Position numbers and translations under genes: made by a program
Notes under the pieces: model-generated
What the model saw: only the letters and a program-made list of their open reading frames with translations
Told to the model about the DNA's origin: nothing
Database searches by the model: none
Part shown: piece after piece, positions 25,342 to 35,817 of the stretch
Numbering within the stretch: position 1 is the first letter of the stretch
Layout: each line of letters starts with the position of its first letter
Source: Proteus cibi
Lineage (GTDB): Bacteria > Pseudomonadota > Gammaproteobacteria > Enterobacterales > Enterobacteriaceae
Direction: 5' to 3'
DNA: 64,000 nt
NCBI RefSeq assembly: GCF_003144405.1
Contig: NZ_PENW01000016.1
Span: forward strand, 62,001 to 126,000

Positions 25342-26469
25342 ATGTGGCGCACAATCCAAAATGTGTTTAATTTAGGCGTAAAAGAGTTGCGCAGTCTCTC
25401 TCGTGATAAAGCGATGCTGGCGTTAATTGTGTTTGCTTTTACGGTGTCTATTTATTCATCAGCGACGGTGACACCCGGTTCATTACATCATGCGCCGATT
25501 GCCGTTGCTGATCAGGACAAATCGCAGCTATCTGCACGTATTGTCAATAGTTTTTATATGCCTTATTTCTTACCTCCCGCTGATATTACGCCTGAGCAAA
25601 TTGATGGTTTGTTAGATAGGGGCGCTTATACCTTTGCACTGGATATTCCGCCTAATTTTCAGCGTGATCTCTTAGCGGGTCGAAAACCGGAAATACAAGT
25701 TAATATTGATGCTACGAGAATGAGCCAAGCTTTCTTAGGTAATAGCTATATTCAAAATATTGTAATGGGTGAAGCAAAAACCTTTTTAGCGAAAAATAGA
25801 ACCAATGATCCGCTACCTGTTGATTTGGAAGTTAGAATGAGTTTCAATCCGAATCTGACGCAATCATGGTTTGGTTCTGTTATGGCAATTATCAATAATA
25901 TCACTATGTTATCGATAGTATTAACAGGCGCTGCATTAATCAGAGAGCGAGAGCACGGCACTATTGAGCACTTACTGGTTATGCCTGTCACGCCCTTTGA
26001 AATCATGCTTTCTAAAATATGGTCAATGGGATTAGTTGTATTATTAGCATCAGCTATGTCGCTGGTATTAGTTGTGAAGTCTTTACTGCATGTGCCTATC
26101 GAAGGCTCTGTACTACTGTTTATGTGTGGTGTTACTTTAAGTTTATTTGCGACAACCTCAATAGGCATTTTTTTAGGCACGATGGCTCGTTCAATGCCTC
26201 AATTTGGTTTATTGATGATAATGGTATTGTTGCCATTAAATATGTTATCAGGAGGGATGACATCGCGAGAAAGTATGCCTCAGTTCGTACAGGATGTAAT
26301 GCAAACAATGCCAACTACACACTTTGTTAGCTTAGCTCAGGCTATTTTATATCGTGGTGCTGACTTCTCGATTGTATGGCCACAATTCATTATCTTAATT
26401 GTGATTGGCTCCGTCTTTTTCGCCTTGGCTTTATTACGTTTTAGAAAAACGATTTCGGCGATGGCTTAA
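25342..26469 (+). CDS. yhhJ: ABC-2 type permease (YhhJ type)
   Basis: This 375-residue protein has an N-terminal membrane helix, a large periplasmic domain (about 45-170) and five C-terminal helices with IREREHGTIEHLLVMPVTP, the ABC-2 permease signature. It is the second permease half for the two-ATPase protein encoded immediately upstream, completing an HlyD-ABC-permease efflux operon. Confidence 0.88.
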   Translation: MWRTIQNVFNLGVKELRSLSRDKAMLALIVFAFTVSIYSSATVTPGSLHHAPIAVADQDKSQLSARIVNSFYMPYFLPPADITPEQIDGLLDRGAYTFALDIPPNFQRDLLAGRKPEIQVNIDATRMSQAFLGNSYIQNIVMGEAKTFLAKNRTNDPLPVDLEVRMSFNPNLTQSWFGSVMAIINNITMLSIVLTGAALIREREHGTIEHLLVMPVTPFEIMLSKIWSMGLVVLLASAMSLVLVVKSLLHVPIEGSVLLFMCGVTLSLFATTSIGIFLGTMARSMPQFGLLMIMVLLPLNMLSGGMTSRESMPQFVQDVMQTMPTTHFVSLAQAILYRGADFSIVWPQFIILIVIGSVFFALALLRFRKTISAMA

Positions 26470-26491
26470 TAATATAACCTAATGAAAAAGA

Positions 26492-27175
26492 TTAAGGCAT
26501 AAACCGATAGCCGATCCCTGTTTCTGTCATGAGATGCACCGGACAGGCGGGATCGGTTTCTAGTTTTTGGCGTAAATGCCCCATATAAATGCGCAAATAG
26601 TGACTATGTTCAACGAAATTAGGTCCCCAAACATGCTGCATTAAATGCCGTTGAGTAAGCACTTTACCGCTGTTATTAACCAATTCACTGAGTAAACGAA
26701 ATTCTGTCGGCGTCAAATGGACTGTTTCATTTTGACGAGTAACAATACGATTAACCCAATCAATCGTAATATCGCCAAACGTAAATTGTGTGCTCTGCGT
26801 GTCTTGTTTAACAAAACGGCGTAGTGATGCTCTGACTCTGGCGAGCAGTTCACTAATACCAAAGGGTTTAGTCAGATAGTCGTCCGCACCGGCATCAAGA
26901 GCCTTCACTTTATCTTGTTCTGAATCTCGCGCTGAAAGGACGATAATGGGTGTGCTACTCCATTGGCGAAAATCTTGAATAAAATAGAGACCATCTTTAT
27001 CAGGTAAACCAAGATCAAGGATCACTAAATCAGGTTTTCTTGATGCGGCTTCAATTAATCCGCGTTGGCATTCATTGGCTTCATAAACACGAAATCCTTC
27101 GTTCTCTAAAGCAAGCCGAACAAAGCGTAAGATCTCTTTTTCATCTTCAATAATTAAAATGTTATATGGAGTCAC
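26492..27175 (-). CDS. kdpE: KdpE response regulator
   Basis: This 227-residue OmpR-type regulator has a receiver domain with the acidic pair near residue 9, phospho-acceptor Asp in VILDLGLPDKDG (about residue 54) and Lys in DDYLTKPFG, then a winged helix (LTPTEFRLLSELVNN). It activates kdpFABC when potassium is scarce. GTG start overlaps the kdpD stop by four bases (GTGA). Confidence 0.93.
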   Translation of the reverse strand: MTPYNILIIEDEKEILRFVRLALENEGFRVYEANECQRGLIEAASRKPDLVILDLGLPDKDGLYFIQDFRQWSSTPIIVLSARDSEQDKVKALDAGADDYLTKPFGISELLARVRASLRRFVKQDTQSTQFTFGDITIDWVNRIVTRQNETVHLTPTEFRLLSELVNNSGKVLTQRHLMQHVWGPNFVEHSHYLRIYMGHLRQKLETDPACPVHLMTETGIGYRFMP

Positions 27176-29874
27176 TGTTTTATTTCAATCTCATCAATAT
27201 CAGGGAGTGATTTTAAAGGTAAAACAAAGTGGAAACTTGCTCCACCTTTTTTATTGTTTTCAGCCCAAATTTCACCTTCATGTAAGCGAATAATTGCGCT
27301 ACATATCGCTAAACCTAATCCAACACCAGGAATTGCGGATTCTTTTACTGCACGTGAAAATTTATTAAAAATAAGGTGTAGTTGGTCAGTTGGAATACCA
27401 TTGCCTTCATCCCACACTTCAACATGAATGTTAGGGGCTTCAATATAGGCTTTTACTCCGAGTTTTGTGTTCGATGTTGTATATTTCACTGCATTTTCAA
27501 GTAAGTTCGTGATAACTCGTTCAATTAAATTACCATCGCAATAAAGCAATAAATCAGCAGAAATATCAATTTGTAATGGATGCTTATCAAGTAAATAAGA
27601 GAGAGAACGAATGGCACTTCCCGTTATTTCTTGCAATGAATTCCATTGTAAATTTACTTGAATACCACCGGATTGAATACGCGCCATATCAAGTAAATTA
27701 TTGACTAACCGTGAGGTTGTAAGGATCTGCTGTCGAATTTGGTTAACTTGTTCTGTATGGGATGAACCTTCAGCGCTTAAATCGAGAAGCAAAATCTCTG
27801 ATTGTCCAAAAAGCACCGTAAGCGGTGTTTTTAAATCATGAGAAAGTGCGGCTAATAATGCATTTCTTAATTGTTCTCGTTCGATGTTAATTCGAGATTG
27901 TTCTGCAATTTCAGCTTGTTGTAATCGCTCGAGGGCATTAGCAATCAAACCGTTAAATGTTTGCAATAGTTGCTGCTGTTCAGGAATAAGCAGTTGGCGA
28001 AGATTATTCGGTTCAATCGCTAAAATCGCTAAAACTTGTTGAGAAGCGGTAATCGGATGTAATTGGTAAGGCACACTTGGCAGAGTATCTGTGCCTGCAC
28101 CTGCAATTTGGTCTTTATCACAACACCAGCGTGCAATGGCATTATCAATAGGTAAATTCCCCATGCCTTGTGCATGAAAAGGCGTCAGTTCACCTTGTTT
28201 GTTGGTGAGTAATAAGCAAACTTTGGCATCAAACGCGCTTGATAAAAAATGGTAACTGGTACGAACAACATCTTGTAACGTTACCGCTCGACCCAGTTCT
28301 CTCGTCATTTCAAATAAGTGGCGAGTGCGTTGTTCTCGATAACGTGCGACGCGAGTTTGATAACGCATACCTGCCGTTAAATTACCGACCACTAATCCGA
28401 CAATCAGCATGACGGTAAACGTGATCAAATATTGCATGTCGAGTACAGCAAGTGAAAAGTGGGGCTGTACAAAAAATAAGTCAAAACTAATAACGTTGAT
28501 TAATGCCGCAAAAATAGAAGGGCGTCGACCAAAAAAGAGCGCAATTAATACAACCCCCAATAAATAGAGTGTCACCAAATTGGCTTTATCAAGTGCTAAT
28601 AGAAATGTGCGAGAAAATAAGGTAATCGCTAGACATAATCCAATCGCTGTAAAATAGCCTTTTATCTCTTGTCGCCATTTTTCAGTTTGTAATGGTGCTG
28701 TTTTGGTTTTATAACGTATATCCTCATCATTGAGAGCAACACTGATAACATGAAGATCGGGCGCATAGCGTGCTAGTTTTTCTGCAAAACGCATCCGTAT
28801 CCAGCGTTTTAACCATTGCCATTTTTGGTAAGCACGTTGACCAATAATCACTTTTCCAAGATTATGCTCTCTGGCATAACGGATCACGGCCTTTTCAGCT
28901 TGGTTATCAGAAAGGATTGCGGTTCTTGCACCTAGATGTTGTGCTAACTTTAAAGAGTGCAAAATCGCTCGGCGTTTATGTTCTCCAATTTGATGAAGCT
29001 TAGGCGTTTCAACATAAATCGCATGCCATTGGCAACCAAAGGCGGCAGCATAACGCGCTGCCGTGCGAACTAATTTGTCGTTACCGCCATGAGCGCCAAG
29101 ACAGACCATCAAACTATCTGTGGTGTGCCAAACAGGCGCGGTTCCTTGGCTATCTCGAAACTCTTTAACTTGTGTATCAACTCTATCTGCCATACGGCGT
29201 AAAGCTAACTCACGTAGTGCGATTAAATTACCTTTACGAAAAAAGTGTTCAATCGCACGTTCTGCTTGTCCGGTTAGATAGACTTTGCCTTCATGTAAAC
29301 GTTGTTGTAGATCGTCAGGCGGTAAATCCACCATAACCACTTCATCTGCACTATCGAAAATATAGTCAGGGATCGTTTCTTGGACACGAATTCCTGTAAT
29401 ACTTCCCACGATATCATTAAGGCTTTCAATGTGTTGTACATTTATTGTGGCAAGCACATCAATACCAGCATCCAACAGTTCTTCTACATCTTGCCAACGC
29501 TTAGGATGCCGGCATTTATGAGGATTACTAAATGCCAGTTCATCCATTAAGATCACCGCGGGATGTCTGGCTAACGCAGCATCTAAATCAAACGCGACAA
29601 GCTTTCTACCATGATGATGAATACGTTGTGGTGGCAATAAAGGTAAGCCATGAAGTAACGCAGCCGTTTCTTGCCTTTGATGCGTTTCAACAACACCCGC
29701 AAGCACATCAATACCTTGCTGGTGGAGACGTTGCGCTTCTTGCAACATGGCGTAAGTTTTTCCTACTCCCGCACAGGCCCCAAAAAATATTTTTAATCGT
29801 CCACGAGTTGTTGTTCGCGTTGAAGCAAGTAAATCATCGGGTGAAGGACGTTGCCATTGCTGATCGAGTTCCAT
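27172..29874 (-). CDS. kdpD: KdpD sensor histidine kinase
   Basis: This 900-residue protein has an N-terminal KdpD domain with Walker A GACAGVGKT at 32-40, a UspA-like domain (about 250-375), four closely spaced membrane helices (about 400-500), a GAF region, a HisKA box ALSHDLKTPLT and HATPase motifs (NLLENAVKYT, DEGNGIP, GVGLGLAI). It senses potassium limitation or osmotic stress and phosphorylates KdpE. It directly follows kdpC in the same operon. Confidence 0.96.
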   Translation of the reverse strand: MELDQQWQRPSPDDLLASTRTTTRGRLKIFFGACAGVGKTYAMLQEAQRLHQQGIDVLAGVVETHQRQETAALLHGLPLLPPQRIHHHGRKLVAFDLDAALARHPAVILMDELAFSNPHKCRHPKRWQDVEELLDAGIDVLATINVQHIESLNDIVGSITGIRVQETIPDYIFDSADEVVMVDLPPDDLQQRLHEGKVYLTGQAERAIEHFFRKGNLIALRELALRRMADRVDTQVKEFRDSQGTAPVWHTTDSLMVCLGAHGGNDKLVRTAARYAAAFGCQWHAIYVETPKLHQIGEHKRRAILHSLKLAQHLGARTAILSDNQAEKAVIRYAREHNLGKVIIGQRAYQKWQWLKRWIRMRFAEKLARYAPDLHVISVALNDEDIRYKTKTAPLQTEKWRQEIKGYFTAIGLCLAITLFSRTFLLALDKANLVTLYLLGVVLIALFFGRRPSIFAALINVISFDLFFVQPHFSLAVLDMQYLITFTVMLIVGLVVGNLTAGMRYQTRVARYREQRTRHLFEMTRELGRAVTLQDVVRTSYHFLSSAFDAKVCLLLTNKQGELTPFHAQGMGNLPIDNAIARWCCDKDQIAGAGTDTLPSVPYQLHPITASQQVLAILAIEPNNLRQLLIPEQQQLLQTFNGLIANALERLQQAEIAEQSRINIEREQLRNALLAALSHDLKTPLTVLFGQSEILLLDLSAEGSSHTEQVNQIRQQILTTSRLVNNLLDMARIQSGGIQVNLQWNSLQEITGSAIRSLSYLLDKHPLQIDISADLLLYCDGNLIERVITNLLENAVKYTTSNTKLGVKAYIEAPNIHVEVWDEGNGIPTDQLHLIFNKFSRAVKESAIPGVGLGLAICSAIIRLHEGEIWAENNKKGGASFHFVLPLKSLPDIDEIEIKQ

Positions 29875-29875
29875 T

Positions 29876-30472
29876 TTATTGAGTACTCACTTTTTGCGGC
29901 TTTTCAGCACTTAATTTATCAAGTGCCTGATTTAGCATAAACACATTCACAACAGGTTCACCCATAAATGACATGAGTGGCGATGTTGTATTGTCTTTTA
30001 TTAATTGCTCAATTTCATTTTTAGTGAGTTTGCGAGAATATGCAATATTTTCAATTTGATAATAAGCGGCTTGTAAGGAAATATGAGGATCAAGTCCACT
30101 TCCTGATGCCGTGACTAAATCAACAGGAATAACGTGTTGATTATGGGTTGTTTTTTTCCATATTTGGATACGTTTAGTTATCTCATTAAGAAGTAATGGA
30201 TTTGATGTGGCTAATTGGCTAGCACCTGATGCCATGCTGTTATAGGGCATCTCTGATGTCATTGATGGACGACTTTTAAAATAATCATCCCGTGTAAATT
30301 GTTGACCGATCAGTTCAGAGCCAATAAGTTTATTATTTTGATAAATCAGTGAACCGTTCGCTTGCCATGGGAAAATAAGGTTGGCTAATCCTGTAACAAG
30401 CAAAGGATAGGCGAGTCCGGTGATTAGTGTGAGTAATAATAACATCACTAATGATGAACGAAATAGATGCAT
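29876..30472 (-). CDS. kdpC: KdpC, potassium-transporting ATPase small subunit
   Basis: The start is ATG 30472, preceded by AAGGAG at 7 bases, giving 198 residues. It has one N-terminal membrane helix followed by a periplasmic domain with GSELIGQQF, the DYFKSRPS motif and the ASGSGLDPHIS motif typical of KdpC. It stabilises the KdpFABC complex and raises ATP affinity. Confidence 0.95.
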   Translation of the reverse strand: MHLFRSSLVMLLLLTLITGLAYPLLVTGLANLIFPWQANGSLIYQNNKLIGSELIGQQFTRDDYFKSRPSMTSEMPYNSMASGASQLATSNPLLLNEITKRIQIWKKTTHNQHVIPVDLVTASGSGLDPHISLQAAYYQIENIAYSRKLTKNEIEQLIKDNTTSPLMSFMGEPVVNVFMLNQALDKLSAEKPQKVSTQ

Positions 30473-30482
30473 ATAGAACTCC

Positions 30483-32540
30483 TTAAAACCCAATAAACGC
30501 TAAAACCATATCGATGATTTTAATGCCAATAAAAGGAACTAATAATCCGCTGATCCCGTATAAAGAGAGGTTACGGCGCAATAATGCGTGCGCTGAAACC
30601 GGACGATAATGCACACCTTTTAGAGCTAGTGGGATCAAAAAGACAATAATTAAGGCATTAAAAATAACCGCAGATAACATCGCAGAGGCGGGTGAATGTA
30701 AGTTCATCACATTAAGCATGTTGAGCTGTGGATAGGTAACAGCGAAAGCCGCAGGAATAATGGCAAAGTATTTGGCGATATCGTTGGAAATACTAAATGT
30801 TGTTAACGCACCTCGTGTCATTAGCATTTGTTTACCAATGTGCACAACTTCGATCAATTTTGTTGGATTAGAGTCTAAATCGACCATATTTCCCGCTTCT
30901 TTGGCAGCTTGAGTACCTGAATTCATCGCAACAGCAACATCAGCTTGTGCCAAGGCTGGCGCATCATTAGTACCGTCACCTGTCATCGCGACTAATCGAC
31001 CTTCTGACTGATATTGACGAATTAATGCTAATTTGGCTTCAGGTGTCGCTTCAGCTAGAAAGTCATCAACACCAGATTCTGCCGCGATAGCCGCTGCGGT
31101 AAGATGATTATCACCCGTGATCATCACGGTTTTTATACCCATTTGGCGAAGTTGAGCAAAGCGCTCTTTAATTCCACCTTTCACAATATCTTTTAGTTCA
31201 ACAACACCTAAGATTTTCTGATTTTCAACCACCACCAGCGGTGTTCCTCCCGTTCTAGCGACTTGTTCGACGATCGCGGTGACCTCATCAGGAAAATGGC
31301 CGTGACTGACTTCAATATGACGACGAATAGCATCAACAGAACCTTTGCGGATCAAGCGTTCTCCTAAATTAACGCCACTCATTCTTGTCATCGCAGAGAA
31401 GGGAATAAAAGAAGCACCAAGTGATGCTAGATCACGTTCACGTAAGTTAAAACGCTGTTTAGCGAGGATCACGATACTCCTACCTTCAGGTGTTTCATCG
31501 GCAAGCGAGCTTAGCTGTGCTGCATCAGCCAGCTGTTTTTCGCTAATACCTGAAAGAGGGATAAAACGAGAAGCTTGACGATTACCCAGTGTAATCGTTC
31601 CTGTTTTATCAAGCAGTAAGACATCAACATCCCCCGCGGCTTCAACAGCTCGTCCACTGGTTGCTATCACATTGGCATCCAGCATACGGCTCATGCCCGC
31701 CACACCAATTGATGAAAGTAAACCGCCAATCGTGGTAGGAATAAGACACACTAATAAAGCAATCAAAGTTACAACAGAAATAACATCGCCATGCCCTTGA
31801 AATTCAACAGCGAAAACACTGAATGGGTAGAGGGTAATACAAGCCAATAAAAAAATAAGTGTCAGTGCGGTTAATAAGATAGTTAAAGCAACTTCATTCG
31901 GCGTCTTTCTACGCTTCGCACCTTCTACCATTCCAATCATGCGGTCGAGAAATGAATTACCTGCCTCAGCTGTACAACGAATAATCAGCCAATCTGACAA
32001 TACGCGAGTTCCTCCCGTTACAGAAGAAAAGTCACCACCTGACTCACGGATCACTGGCGCTGATTCGCCCGTAATTGCACTTTCATCAACAGAGGCGCCA
32101 CCTTCTATTACTTCACCATCACAAGGAATGACTTCGCCAGCATTGACTAAAACGATATCACCTTTATGCAATGAGAAAGAGTCAACGATTTCTTTCGGAG
32201 CATTAATGTCTGCGTGATGTAAACGCATCGCTTTGGATTGTTGTTTCGCGCCACGTAAGCTAGCTGCTTGTGCTTTGCTTCGACTTTCTGCTAATGATTC
32301 AGCAAAATTGGCAAATAGTAATGTCACCCATAACCAAAACATCACTTGTAAAGTAAAGTGATTATCATCAGGAAGATAACCTAATAGCGAAGCAATCCAA
32401 ATTCCGGTCGTTAAAAGCGCACCAACATAAACAATAAACATCACAGGGTTACGCCATTGTGCTTGAGGTGTGCATTTTTTTATTGCATCAAAGAAAGCCG
32501 ATATCACGGTTTTTCTGTCAAATAGTTGAGTTGTTTTCAT
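30483..32540 (-). CDS. kdpB: KdpB, P-type ATPase subunit
   Basis: This 685-residue protein has the P-type ATPase motifs ITGESAPV (actuator), [12 protein letters not shown] (phosphorylated Asp) and [21 protein letters not shown] (hinge), with seven or so membrane helices. It couples ATP hydrolysis to potassium uptake through KdpA. Confidence 0.97.
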   Translation of the reverse strand: MKTTQLFDRKTVISAFFDAIKKCTPQAQWRNPVMFIVYVGALLTTGIWIASLLGYLPDDNHFTLQVMFWLWVTLLFANFAESLAESRSKAQAASLRGAKQQSKAMRLHHADINAPKEIVDSFSLHKGDIVLVNAGEVIPCDGEVIEGGASVDESAITGESAPVIRESGGDFSSVTGGTRVLSDWLIIRCTAEAGNSFLDRMIGMVEGAKRRKTPNEVALTILLTALTLIFLLACITLYPFSVFAVEFQGHGDVISVVTLIALLVCLIPTTIGGLLSSIGVAGMSRMLDANVIATSGRAVEAAGDVDVLLLDKTGTITLGNRQASRFIPLSGISEKQLADAAQLSSLADETPEGRSIVILAKQRFNLRERDLASLGASFIPFSAMTRMSGVNLGERLIRKGSVDAIRRHIEVSHGHFPDEVTAIVEQVARTGGTPLVVVENQKILGVVELKDIVKGGIKERFAQLRQMGIKTVMITGDNHLTAAAIAAESGVDDFLAEATPEAKLALIRQYQSEGRLVAMTGDGTNDAPALAQADVAVAMNSGTQAAKEAGNMVDLDSNPTKLIEVVHIGKQMLMTRGALTTFSISNDIAKYFAIIPAAFAVTYPQLNMLNVMNLHSPASAMLSAVIFNALIIVFLIPLALKGVHYRPVSAHALLRRNLSLYGISGLLVPFIGIKIIDMVLAFIGF

Positions 32541-32551
32541 GATACGTTTCC

Positions 32552-34255
32552 TTATTTAGCCCAAAATAGCTGTAAGTGTTCTGCAATAGGGCCAAGTGCT
32601 AATGCCGGAACAAAAGTCAACGCGCCGATCATTAATACAGTGAGGATCAATAACAAAATAAATAGTGGTGAAGTGGTTGAGAGTGTTGCCAAACTTTCTG
32701 GCTGACGTTTTTTTACAGCTAGACTCCCTGCGATAGCTAAAACAGGTAACATGACACCAAAGCGGCCAATCAACATGGAAAGTCCTAATAATAAGTTGTA
32801 AAAAGGTGAGTTGGCGTTAAGCCCCGCAAAAGCACTACCGTTATTATTAGCAGCAGAAGTAAAGGCATATAGCACTTCACTAAAGCCATGAGGACCTGGA
32901 TTTAAGATGGCTTCACGACCAACATCAGTAAATAAGGCAAGGGTTGTACCTAATAAAATAACGGCGGGAGAAATTAAAATAGCAACGGCTACCCATTTCA
33001 TTTCGGCAACACCAATCTTTTTACCAAGATATTCAGGTGCTCGACCAACCATGAGTCCAGCGATAAACACAGCTAATAATACATAAAGGATCATGCCGTA
33101 AAATCCTGAACCTACACCGCCAAAGACGACTTCTCCTGTTTGCATTAACCACATTGGCACCATGCCACCTAAAGCCGTTAATGAGTCATGCATAGCATTA
33201 ACTGCACCACAAGATGCCGCTGTTGTGACAGCAACAAAAATAGCGCTACCGATTATGCCAAAACGTGTTTCTTTGCCTTCCATATTCAGCGAGCTATCCG
33301 TACCCGCAAAGATAAACTCAGGGTTTCCTTGCCATTCAGCCCAAGTGATCACAGCAACCGCAACAATGAAAATTAATGTCATAGTCCAAAGCAAGGTATG
33401 CCCTTGACGTTGTGTGCCACTTAAACGACCAAAGGCAAAACATAAGGCGGTAGGAATAAGAAATATGGCAAGTATCTGCAAAAAATTACTTAATGATGTT
33501 GGATTTTCGTAAGGGTGGGCAGAATTTGCTGCAAAATAGCCTCCACCATTTGTGCCTAATAATTTAATGGCTTCTTGAGAAGCAACGGGCCCCATCGGTA
33601 ACCATTGTTGTTGACCATCAAGACCTTGGCTTAAAACAGCAGGATGAAAGTTTTGTATGACGCCTTGGCTGACAAATAACAGCGCCCAGACAATGGATAA
33701 AGGGAGTAAAACATATAATGTAATGCGTCCAATATCGATCCATGCATTGCCTAATGAGGTACAAGAGGATTGTGTTAGCGCTCTAATTAAGACGAAAGCG
33801 ACAGCAATACCCGTTGTTGCAGATAAGAAGTTTTGTACAGCAAGCCCCGTCATTTGGCTTAAATAACTTACTGCGGTTTCACCGCTATAAGCTTGCCAGT
33901 TCGTATTAGTGATAAAACTAATGGTGGTATTTAACGCTAAATCCCAATTCATATTAGGTGCAAATTGAGGATTTAAAGGTAAATAGCCTTGGTTAAGTAG
34001 TATGACAAATAATAAGATTGCCCCCATTAAATTAAAAATAAGTAGGGCAAGCATATAGTGATACCCGCTCATCGGTTGGATTGCTTTTCCTGCGGGTTTA
34101 AAACCACAACAACGCCAAATAACATGTTCGGTTTGAGTAACCCAATGAGGTAAATCACCTTCGATAAGGCGAGCTAAATAATACCCAAGCATTTTTCCCA
34201 TCACTAATAGTGTGATCAGAAAAACAGCAAGGTATATCAACATCGTTGTTGCCAT
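32552..34255 (-). CDS. kdpA: KdpA, potassium channel-like subunit
   Basis: This 567-residue protein has ten or so membrane segments. Its four repeated selectivity-loop regions include [50 protein letters not shown] and [15 protein letters not shown]. It forms the high-affinity potassium path of the Kdp complex. Confidence 0.97.
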   Translation of the reverse strand: MATTMLIYLAVFLITLLVMGKMLGYYLARLIEGDLPHWVTQTEHVIWRCCGFKPAGKAIQPMSGYHYMLALLIFNLMGAILLFVILLNQGYLPLNPQFAPNMNWDLALNTTISFITNTNWQAYSGETAVSYLSQMTGLAVQNFLSATTGIAVAFVLIRALTQSSCTSLGNAWIDIGRITLYVLLPLSIVWALLFVSQGVIQNFHPAVLSQGLDGQQQWLPMGPVASQEAIKLLGTNGGGYFAANSAHPYENPTSLSNFLQILAIFLIPTALCFAFGRLSGTQRQGHTLLWTMTLIFIVAVAVITWAEWQGNPEFIFAGTDSSLNMEGKETRFGIIGSAIFVAVTTAASCGAVNAMHDSLTALGGMVPMWLMQTGEVVFGGVGSGFYGMILYVLLAVFIAGLMVGRAPEYLGKKIGVAEMKWVAVAILISPAVILLGTTLALFTDVGREAILNPGPHGFSEVLYAFTSAANNNGSAFAGLNANSPFYNLLLGLSMLIGRFGVMLPVLAIAGSLAVKKRQPESLATLSTTSPLFILLLILTVLMIGALTFVPALALGPIAEHLQLFWAK

Positions 34256-34257
34256 TT

Positions 34258-34341
34258 TTAAAATGCCTCTGCATTAAATAACACGTAGATAAGATAAGCA
34301 GTGAGCAAAACAACTAACGTCACAGCACCGAATATCAACAT
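34258..34341 (-). CDS. kdpF: KdpF small membrane subunit
   Basis: A 27-residue frame starting [13 protein letters not shown] and ending FNAEAF consists of one membrane helix, the size and position expected of KdpF. AGAAGGATCG provides the ribosome-binding site, and two bases separate its stop from the kdpA start. It stabilises the KdpFABC complex. Confidence 0.9.
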   Translation of the reverse strand: MLIFGAVTLVVLLTAYLIYVLFNAEAF

Positions 34342-34420
34342 TGGAACGATCCTTCTGCTATTTAGATTTAGTCAGCGTACTTAAAGGTCTGTAAAGATGT
34401 TGATAAAAGAGATAGGGGAA

Positions 34421-34441
34421 GTGTAAAAAAAGTATAAAAAT
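34421..34441 (-). promoter_or_regulatory. KdpE operator upstream of kdpFABCDE
   Basis: On the minus strand the sequence TTTTTATACTTTTTTTACAC closely matches, from memory, the E. coli KdpE-binding site upstream of kdpFABC. It lies about 80 bases before the kdpF start, in the right orientation. Confidence 0.75.
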
Positions 34442-34569
34442 GACTTAATAGACCGTTAATTACCTATTGATTTGTTGAAATAATGTCATGGCTTTGTTAG
34501 ATATAATTATAAGTTCAAATAGTATGCTAATTAAGTGAATCAAAATTAGCACTTTCTTGGAGGTATTGA

Positions 34570-35256
34570 ATGAATACTCTCTATCTAAAGGCTAAATGGT
34601 TTTTATACTTTTCAAGCCTGTTAATGATTTCATTTATCTTTATGGTTAAAGTGATGGCTAATTCTGATAAAGCATATCTCGTTACATTGGCACAAGAGGG
34701 AAATTTATCTGAATTAAAGCGTCAGGTAGAACAAGGTGCAAATATAGAACAACGCGATCTAAAGTTGCGCACTCCTTTAATGGCTGCTACACATGCTAAC
34801 CAAATTGATGTTGCAAAATATCTTATTGAACAAGGCGCTGATGTTAATGCTCGTGATGCTATTCAAGATTCACCTTATCTTTATTCGGGAGCAAGAGGGC
34901 TACAGGAAATCTTAGAATTAACCTTATCACATGGTGCTTCTCTTAAAAGTGTTAATCGTTATGGTGGAACTGCATTAATTCCGGCTTCTGAGCGAGGGCA
35001 TGTCAAAACGGTAAAAACATTGATTGATGCTGGAGTCGATGTTGATCATATTAATCGTTTAGGTTGGACGGCTTTAATTGAAGCCATTATCTTAGGTGAT
35101 GGTAGTCAAAAATATGAAGAGATTGTGACTTTACTTATTAATGGTGGGGCTAATGTCAATCTTGCTGATGCTTCCGGTCAAACACCATTAACCTTAGCAA
35201 AAGATAAAGGCTATACAAACATCGTTAATATTCTTAAACAAGCGGGGGCAAAATAG
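34570..35256 (+). CDS. ankyrin-repeat protein with N-terminal membrane anchor or signal
   Basis: This 228-residue protein has a hydrophobic N-terminal segment (about 10-32, ending VMA), either a signal peptide or an anchor. About five ankyrin repeats follow (RTPLMAATHANQIDVAKYLIEQ, GTALIPASERGHVKTVKTLIDA, WTALIEAIILG, QTPLTLAKDKGYTNIVNILKQA). It is probably a periplasmic or membrane-attached protein-binding module. Its TAG stop shares one base with the GTG start of the deaminase-like gene, so the two are co-translated. Confidence 0.82.
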   Translation: MNTLYLKAKWFLYFSSLLMISFIFMVKVMANSDKAYLVTLAQEGNLSELKRQVEQGANIEQRDLKLRTPLMAATHANQIDVAKYLIEQGADVNARDAIQDSPYLYSGARGLQEILELTLSHGASLKSVNRYGGTALIPASERGHVKTVKTLIDAGVDVDHINRLGWTALIEAIILGDGSQKYEEIVTLLINGGANVNLADASGQTPLTLAKDKGYTNIVNILKQAGAK

Positions 35257-35717
35257 TGTTAGATAAGCAATTTATACAACAAGCCATTTCGCTTGCTCTG
35301 GATAATGTGAAAGTTGGGGGACGACCATTTGGTGCTGTCATTGTGAACAATGGTCAAGTGATTGCAAGTGCGGTTAATCAGATCATAGAGACCAATGATC
35401 CCACTGCGCATGCTGAATTATTAGCATTACGGGAAGCAGGCAAGGTATTAGGACGGCCAAAGTTGGATGATTGTGTTGTTTATGCCAGTGGACAACCATG
35501 TCCAATGTATCTGGCTGCAATGCGTATGGCTGGGATTTCTAAGATTTTTTATGCTTATTCGGATGCTGATGCCAAGCCTTATGGATTATCGACTTCCATT
35601 ATTGCCCAAGAATTAAGAAAGGTGCCGGAACAACAAAATGGTCTGCAATTTATACAGATAAAAACCGAGGATGAAGCACACCCTACACTTTATCAAGTTT
35701 GGTCCAAGCAATCTTAA
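35256..35717 (+). CDS. CDA-fold nucleoside/base deaminase-like protein with altered zinc site
   Basis: This 153-residue protein has the deaminase motif H52-A-E54 (zinc ligand and proton shuttle) and, in place of PCxxC, PCPMY at 81-85. Cys82 is present but the second zinc cysteine is Tyr85, a single-base change from TGT to TAT. The remainder (GGRPFGAVIV, LAAMRMAGISKIFYA) fits the guanine/cytosine/tRNA-adenosine deaminase family. Activity is doubtful unless another residue completes the site. GTG start; coupled to the ankyrin gene. Confidence 0.8.
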   Translation: MLDKQFIQQAISLALDNVKVGGRPFGAVIVNNGQVIASAVNQIIETNDPTAHAELLALREAGKVLGRPKLDDCVVYASGQPCPMYLAAMRMAGISKIFYAYSDADAKPYGLSTSIIAQELRKVPEQQNGLQFIQIKTEDEAHPTLYQVWSKQS

Positions 35718-35736
35718 CTCTCTATTTTTATAAGTA

Positions 35737-35795
35737 AAACCCTAAAAGTGAATGTTAAAATGACTTTGTCACATTCAATCCTTTTAGGGTTTGTT
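35737..35795. terminator. bidirectional terminator
   Basis: A long interrupted stem (AAACCCTAAAAG...GAATGT with ACATTC...CTTTTAGGGTTT) lies between convergent genes, followed by T-rich sequence on the plus strand. Confidence 0.78.
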
Positions 35796-35817
35796 ATTTT
35801 TACTATCTACTTATTAA

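Noticed and set aside
25752-26180. 142-residue antisense frame inside the ABC permease gene
   Set aside because: It is a composition-driven shadow opposite a well-recognised permease with no ribosome-binding site or protein-like motif.
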